This document shows, piece by piece, positions 15,366-20,305 of a stretch of 20,305 nucleotides of DNA. Made by a program: the position numbers and the translations under genes. Source of the DNA: Coemansia sp. RSA 1804. Lineage: Eukaryota > Kickxellomycota > Kickxellomycetes > Kickxellales > Kickxellaceae. The notes beneath the pieces are model-generated. The model had not been told where the DNA came from. It searched no databases and saw only the letters and a list, made by a program, of their open reading frames with translations. Where the stretch lies: positions 1 through 20,305 of the forward strand of contig JANBTH010000338.1 in the NCBI GenBank assembly GCA_027578815.1, given 5' to 3'. Numbering within the stretch: position 1 is the first letter of the stretch; every line of letters begins with the position of its first letter.

Positions 15366-18300
15366 ATGGACAGCAGTCGACATGAAATAAAAATAAAGTT
15401 CAAGGAGCTCGAACAGTCTATCGAAAGGATTGCTAGTGGCGACACATCAACTGACGATACTACCACTACTGCCATTTCTACTGTCAAAGAAGCCAGCGAA
15501 AAAAACCATCAGCTTCTGACAGATCCAGAAGACGAGGACAAAATTGAGATTTCTCTGTTTTCTGGGTCACGCAGTGGATCAAAAAAGCCTTTAATAGCAC
15601 CAGTCGAGGCAGATAACGTTGCTGCCGATAATAACAAAAGCTCTGTGGATTGTGGAAAGCTGTTGACTGCTCTGCGGTTGCCGCTAGTAGCACTGGGGAG
15701 CGCCAATTCCGATGCACTAACAATAGACGGCGGAATCGGTGGCCTTGCAGAGAAGTCTTACAGCTGGTGGACTGGTATGGCGACCCAGACAGCAACAGAC
15801 GAGCATGAAGCATTATCTGCTATGATCGCCAGTCGCTTTGTTGGACCCTGGTATAGAAAGGCCATCCTGGGAACAAGCGCCAACCTTATTCTAGCCAATC
15901 CCGAGTTGATGGAGGTTGCTCAGCAGTACCTGTCAGACCGAGTTACAGGACATGCAGCAGTGGTTGCGCTTGTCACGGTGTTTGCGTCCAAAGTGGTGGT
16001 GAAAGCCCATGAGGACAACATGGTAGAGTCGCTCACACTTGCCACCAGACTGCTTGCACACGCGGCAGAAACAGGCATTCTGAGCCCACAGGCGATAATA
16101 GACAGGGTAATTGTCGCAAGCAGAGACAAAGCGAATGGATCGAGAATGCGGTTGCCTATGGAATGGTCGGAACTTGTCCAGATTATGTGCTCTGTTCCCG
16201 AGCGCATGGCTAATCGCGTTGATCCCCAGTCAGTGCCGCTCGTCCTGCGCCCTCGGCAGTACTTTGCGCGGCTTGCGCGTGAGGCAGTGGCCCTCAGTAC
16301 CAGCGATTCTGCACAGACAAGGTTTATAGTTGACCTGTGGGCCAAGCTATGTCGTGTTGGGCAGTCGGACTACTTGTGTGTTGAGCTTGCAGCAGCAATG
16401 GTGCTATCGTCGTCCAGTGAATCATCTGAAGAGCTTGACCGCTTGGCGCAAATAGTGTGCTCGGTGCCGGTGCCGTTCCGGGAGACCCTGGAGTACGGGA
16501 TTGCGTGCCAATTGGAACACATTGCACGCGGTGCTGCAGGGATCGACTTCAACGCCAGAATGGCCAAAGTGTTCTGCAGTCTCCTGAACCACCACCAGCT
16601 GGATAGCCAGTCGGCGGCGGGTTCGGCACCAGCGCTGTCCGCCGAGCAGGCTGTTGCGAGCATGCTGTTTTTCCGCGGAAGCACCACATTTATAAGCGAC
16701 TCTGCTGCGTCGCTTGCGGTTATGCAGTCGCTGGTGCTTGCCATGCAGCTAATATCGGGAGACACGGACTCTGCAGAATCAGATCTCCCGTCTGCCAGCG
16801 ATAGCAGTAACATTGTCATTAGCCCTGGCTTCCTGCACGCTGTGCTGAAGCAGACGATCATACCGGCGTGGTCGAGTCTGGCGTTCCCAGTCAAGCCGAT
16901 GACGGAGCTGGTGCTGATGTGCGTGGGCGGGATGGCGCCAGCGGACCGCGAGCGCGTGGCAATGACCAGCGTGTTCTCGGAAGCGATCCCGAAGTTCCTG
17001 GACGCGCCAACCACCAGGGTCCGGCTATCGGGCATCGTTGTAGCCGACTGCGTTGTCAACACCAGCAGGGACGTGGATTTCGGACTGGACGATATACTCC
17101 GCGACGCCAAACGGCCGAGCGCGTCAGAGACGGTGGTTGCCAGTGCTGCGTATATCCGGGAACTGCGTGCGTTTGCACGGCCAATACACGAGCAGTGGAC
17201 AGACGCATCCTTAGACAAGCCATTGCTGGTTGACGAGGCGATTGAGAGAGCGCGCGCATACGCAGGCGAAGAAGAAGAAGAAGAAGAGCAAGAGGATGAA
17301 GAGCAAGAGAGTCATTCGTCATCAAATAGAGTGCTTGCGCCGCGCCAATCGTCGTTGACGGGAGGAGGCCCCGCAGACTCGGGACTGCAGAGCGGGTTTG
17401 TCAAACCACGCACCCCGGCGTTTCTGCGCGACTGTCTATCGTACCTCAAGCCGGCCAACGCGGCATCGGGATCGCAGGAGGCTGGCGGCGGCGATGCGGA
17501 GAAGGTGCGGATCGGCCTTTTTGCGCTGACAAAGTGCACTGAAAGCGCAAACCTTAAGACCGTGGAGGAGCTGTGGCTCCAGACAGCCAACCGCGTGCTC
17601 TACACGTATAACCGGGGGCCCGAGCACCTCGATGCGGCGTGGGACCGGCAGCGGCGGAGCGCGCTGGTTGCGCTTGCTGTGCGCCTGCCGCGGGCGGTGG
17701 GACCGTTTCTGGCAGACCGGTCATGCGACCGCAACATGACGATCAGGGACCGCGAGCTTGTGCTGTCGGCAATCGCTGCTGCCTGTATCCGGATGGCTGG
17801 CGTTGAAGGCGACTCTGATGACGTCGAGTCTGCTTTGGCAAAACAGCTGGAGCAGACAGACGTTGGCGGAGCAGAAGGAAGCGGCGCGGGGACGGTTGTG
17901 CGGAGGTCGCGGAGACTCGATATTGTGCGCAAGGTAACTAGGCAGGCGGCGGATATCGAGCCGGCGTTCTTCTTCCCGCTTGTTGCGCAGTTTGGGCGCA
18001 GCGACATGAGCTCGGCGGCATCGGACATCCGGCGCAGCGCAGCGCTGCTGGAGCGGTATCTGAGCACGCTGGGCGTCATTCTGCATGTGTGTGGCAGCTC
18101 GTCGCGCCAGATCGCAATGGCGCGCGAGTTCTGGGCTGTTTGTCGGCTGGTGCGTGCGCTGGCCGACAAGAGCGTCAGCGAGGCGCCGCCGGTGCTGGAG
18201 GCTCTGCTGTTTGGAATCGACGTTGTGCTCAGTCCCGAGCGGGCGCTGAGCGCGCAGACGCTGGCGAGGGAGTTCAGGGCGGACATCTCGGACACGCTGG

Positions 18301-18434
18301 CGTGGATTGGAGTGCTGCTGGAGGAGCGCCAGGCGCTGCTGGAGCCCTCGGCTGTCGCACACGCGGTGCGCATTCTCGGCCGTCTGCGCGAGATCCAGGA
18401 GAAGGTGTACGAGGACCGTGCAAGCATCATCTGA
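15366..18434 (+). CDS. TEL2: TEL2/TELO2-like telomere length regulation protein, 1022 aa
   Basis: Predicted HEAT-repeat scaffold of the Tel2-Tti1-Tti2 (TTT) complex, which with Hsp90 and R2TP stabilises PIKK kinases such as ATM/Tel1, ATR/Mec1 and TOR. The family pattern is visible at ~265-303: MEWSELVQIMCSVPERMANR, then RPRQYFARLARE. TTRVRLSGIVVAD lies near nt 17008-17046. After a Glu-rich linker (nt 17268-17320) the conserved C-terminal domain runs from ~680 (TPAFLRDCLSYL) through NRVLYTYNRGPEHLDAAWDR and IRDRELVLSAIAAACIRMAG. Human TELO2 is 837 and yeast Tel2 688 residues, so this copy is long, with an extended disordered N-terminus and Ser/Gly loops. A DSDD motif at 816-819 resembles the CK2/PIH1D1 docking motif. 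No intron. Start in a strong context (caaccATGG). Confidence 0.83.
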   Translation: MDSSRHEIKIKFKELEQSIERIASGDTSTDDTTTTAISTVKEASEKNHQLLTDPEDEDKIEISLFSGSRSGSKKPLIAPVEADNVAADNNKSSVDCGKLLTALRLPLVALGSANSDALTIDGGIGGLAEKSYSWWTGMATQTATDEHEALSAMIASRFVGPWYRKAILGTSANLILANPELMEVAQQYLSDRVTGHAAVVALVTVFASKVVVKAHEDNMVESLTLATRLLAHAAETGILSPQAIIDRVIVASRDKANGSRMRLPMEWSELVQIMCSVPERMANRVDPQSVPLVLRPRQYFARLAREAVALSTSDSAQTRFIVDLWAKLCRVGQSDYLCVELAAAMVLSSSSESSEELDRLAQIVCSVPVPFRETLEYGIACQLEHIARGAAGIDFNARMAKVFCSLLNHHQLDSQSAAGSAPALSAEQAVASMLFFRGSTTFISDSAASLAVMQSLVLAMQLISGDTDSAESDLPSASDSSNIVISPGFLHAVLKQTIIPAWSSLAFPVKPMTELVLMCVGGMAPADRERVAMTSVFSEAIPKFLDAPTTRVRLSGIVVADCVVNTSRDVDFGLDDILRDAKRPSASETVVASAAYIRELRAFARPIHEQWTDASLDKPLLVDEAIERARAYAGEEEEEEEQEDEEQESHSSSNRVLAPRQSSLTGGGPADSGLQSGFVKPRTPAFLRDCLSYLKPANAASGSQEAGGGDAEKVRIGLFALTKCTESANLKTVEELWLQTANRVLYTYNRGPEHLDAAWDRQRRSALVALAVRLPRAVGPFLADRSCDRNMTIRDRELVLSAIAAACIRMAGVEGDSDDVESALAKQLEQTDVGGAEGSGAGTVVRRSRRLDIVRKVTRQAADIEPAFFFPLVAQFGRSDMSSAASDIRRSAALLERYLSTLGVILHVCGSSSRQIAMAREFWAVCRLVRALADKSVSEAPPVLEALLFGIDVVLSPERALSAQTLAREFRADISDTLAWIGVLLEERQALLEPSAVAHAVRILGRLREIQEKVYEDRASII

Positions 18435-18485
18435 CAATAGAATAGTATAGTAATTTGTAATAGTAATCTCCATTTTTGCTAGATT
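18435..18485. other. 51-base convergent gap between TEL2 and the LEA-like gene
   Basis: The two stop codons face each other across 51 AT-rich bases with tagtaat-type words but no AATAAA on either strand. The 3' UTRs must therefore run into the opposing coding region or be extremely short. Confidence 0.7.
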
Positions 18486-19401
18486 CTATTCAGGACATTC
18501 TACGTTCTGGTTCAGCGTGACGATGGGCTGCTTGCCGACCCAGCCGAGATTCGAGACATCGACTCTGATCTGGAACCGGATGGTCAGTGCGCCAGGACGC
18601 CCTGCAGGGCGATTGTGATCGCCGGTGACGGCAGACGATCGCGGGGCGCACTTGCCAAACAGATCGGTCAGCGCCGGATCCGCCATGTCGGAGGTCAGAT
18701 AGTGCACGGCGGCGTTCTGCGAGTAGAACTGCATCTTGAGCGGCGGCGCCGGCAGACTGCTGAGCCTTGTATCGACGATTCTGTTGCCGGTGACGCCGTC
18801 GAATCCGAGCACATGCGCGCTGTTGATTCTGAGCGGATAGAAGTTGCCGCTGTGGACTTCGTACGTGATGCGCATCGGCATGTGCAGGCCAAACTGGTTG
18901 TTCTTTGTGTCGTAGATGACGCGCGCCGGCTGGAGCGCAGTCAGACTGCTGACTGACAGCGTTGGCACGCGTGGCCACACAAAGAACCCAACCACCGCGC
19001 CGGCCAGGATCCCGACAAACGTGAATGCCACGCAGAAGCGCGCCGGGCAGCACAGCCATTTGCCGCTGCGGTCTCCTTCTCCTCCATCGGCGGCTTCTCC
19101 TCCGTCGCCGCCCGGTGCGCCGCCAGCGCGCTGCTTGCGTGCCGGATCAAACACGGTTGGCTTGAACAGCCTCGCCTCGCGCTCTCTGCGGTTGCCGCCG
19201 GCCAGAAGGTTCATCAGTCGCCGCAGCCTGCCTCCGTCGGCCTGTGCGCGCTGCCCTTCGTCGGCAAACGCGCCCGGCGCAAGCAGTCCGTTGAACTCGT
19301 CCTCCTCCAGCACAAACTGCTGCCGCTGGGGCTCGTTTTCCTGGCGCTGGCCTTCTTCGTGCTTTTCGTTGGATGCCGACACTTGCTTCTGCTGCTGCCT
19401 T

Positions 19402-19458
<57 letters not shown>

Positions 19459-19997
19459 TGCTTGCGGACCGTTGTGCCACGCACCAGACGGCTGGGAAGC
19501 TCGACTGGTTCGGGCTCTGCATTGTATATGATTTTGGTCGCTGGAAGCCGCAGGGCTGCCGGCTCAAAGTTCAGCACAATTGCATTGCCCTGGAGGAGCA
19601 CCGGCGACTGGATAATGTTATTGATATCAGCATCACCAGCAGCATTGCTATTGTTCTCGTCCAGCTGGCTGTAGTGATTGAAGTTATTGTACTCCCCTTC
19701 CTCCTCCGCAACCGCTCCAGCGATGCCGCCATTGTCTGGCTCTGGCTCATCGCCAAGACTGTCGTCGGTGTCGTAGGAGCTGTACGAATCGGCTGCATAC
19801 CTATACCTGTCACCGTATCCCTCCTCCTTTGCTGCATCGCCAGCAGCTGCCAGCGTCGACAGCGCGATGTTTGGCAGCGACTGTGTGGTGTTGCTACTGC
19901 GTGTGTCTGCTGCCAGCTCGTTTCCGTCTCCATCTGCTGTCCGATCGGCGGCGTTGTCACCCGAGCAGTAGTATGTTTCTGACTTTACTAGTCGCAT
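18486..19997 (-). CDS. Single-pass membrane protein with polyQ tract and LEA-2/WHy-like C-terminal domain, 503 aa
   Basis: A predicted type II membrane protein of unknown role. The N-terminal ~320 residues are hydrophilic and low-complexity: Asp/Glu/Asn-rich, then 19 Gln interrupted only by the codon change CAA, then Arg/Gly-rich. A juxtamembrane WLCCPARF, a possible palmitoylation site, precedes one transmembrane helix at ~321-341 (FCVAFTFVGILAGAVVGFFV). The C-terminal ~160 residues look like a beta-sandwich: VIYDTKNNQFGLHMPMRITY, then NFYPLRINSAHVLGFDG and a final PIVTLNQNVECPE. This pattern (extended N-x-N/PL motif just after a membrane anchor) resembles LEA-2/WHy domains, as in plant NHL proteins and some fungal vacuolar membrane proteins. 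The start ATG at 19997 has no competitor in frame. No intron needed. Membrane topology is well supported; family assignment is tentative. Confidence 0.75.
19404..19460. repeat. CTG/CAG trinucleotide repeat coding for polyglutamine
   Basis: Seventeen uninterrupted CTG units on the plus strand (19404-19454), then TTG and CTG, giving 19 Gln on the minus strand. A further CTG triplet cluster lies at 19389-19397. Long pure tracts of this kind are length-unstable. Confidence 0.95.
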
Positions 19998-20305
19998 GTT
20001 TATGTTTGGGCGTCAGATGCAACGCGAAATGGTAATAACAACAACAATATCAATATCAATAATAAAAGGAAAGGGGTTTAGCCTTTCTGCACGGTCATAT
20101 ATCAGCAAACGCCAGAGTAAAAAAGGGCAGAAAAAGGCGGCATCTGCGTTATCGCTAACGACTAATGGCCACTATTATTATCAAGCATGGCTAGGTAAGA
20201 TGAGGTAAGTGAGTCTGGCGGGGATGGATTGGATTCACCTGTCCAGCCATCTATTTCCCTTCTCTTCTCATATGTTGAACTAGCGGCCCATATGGGCATT
20301 TGAAA
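19998..20305. other. Upstream region of the LEA-like gene, window edge
   Basis: Contains a CCAAT box in coding orientation (attgg, 20228-20232), ~230 bases before the ATG at 19997, and an (AT)-rich caacaatatcaatatcaata stretch at 20037-20057. A plus-strand 70-codon open frame from 19996 overlaps the gene start, shows no motif and is not called. The last ~80 bases are richer in GC but carry no recognisable feature. Confidence 0.5.

Noticed and set aside
15484..15813. Minus-strand 109-codon frame and other antisense frames inside TEL2
   Set aside because: They are complements of the TEL2 coding strand, which carries the conserved family motifs.

Overview
The window looks like nuclear DNA of a filamentous or early-diverging fungus. 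The evidence is a FunK1-type kinase (a fungus-specific family), a 7TM-RGS receptor, a secreted GH18 chitinase, an Msn5/exportin-5 transporter, GT-AG introns, TATA boxes and AATAAA signals, and no bacterial operon structure. Long, mostly intron-free genes are separated by AT-rich intergenic DNA. The combination suggests Kickxellomycotina/Zoopagomycota (Coemansia-like), but that placement is inference from gene style and not from a search.

Layout, left to right: a 1.2 kb AT-rich intergenic stretch; a plus-strand 7TM-RGS protein (1225-3714); a tiny plus-strand C2HC zinc-finger gene with its own TATA box and poly(A) signals (4270-4434); a minus-strand GH18 chitinase (4577-6724); a minus-strand exportin-5/Msn5-like karyopherin (7334-11659); a minus-strand three-exon FunK1-type kinase with a repeat-rich N-terminus (11962-14594); a divergent promoter region; a plus-strand TEL2/TELO2-like protein (15366-18434); and, tail-to-tail with it and only 51 bases away, a minus-strand single-pass membrane protein with a polyglutamine tract and an LEA-2-like C-terminal domain (18486-19997).

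The genes do not form a pathway. Exportin-5 and TEL2 are housekeeping, the chitinase serves the cell wall, and the 7TM-RGS protein belongs to heterotrimeric G-protein signalling. The FunK1 gene looks like an accessory element: it is the only gene with introns, its base composition is lower in GC than the exportin next to it, and a 21-bp minisatellite builds its N-terminus. The most unusual points are the RGS domain split by about 300 residues of low-complexity sequence, the 54-residue zinc-finger microprotein, the chitinase whose catalytic motif has Ser in place of the second-last Asp, and the reconstructed kinase that joins a charged helix, a PD-ExK-like region and a kinase domain.
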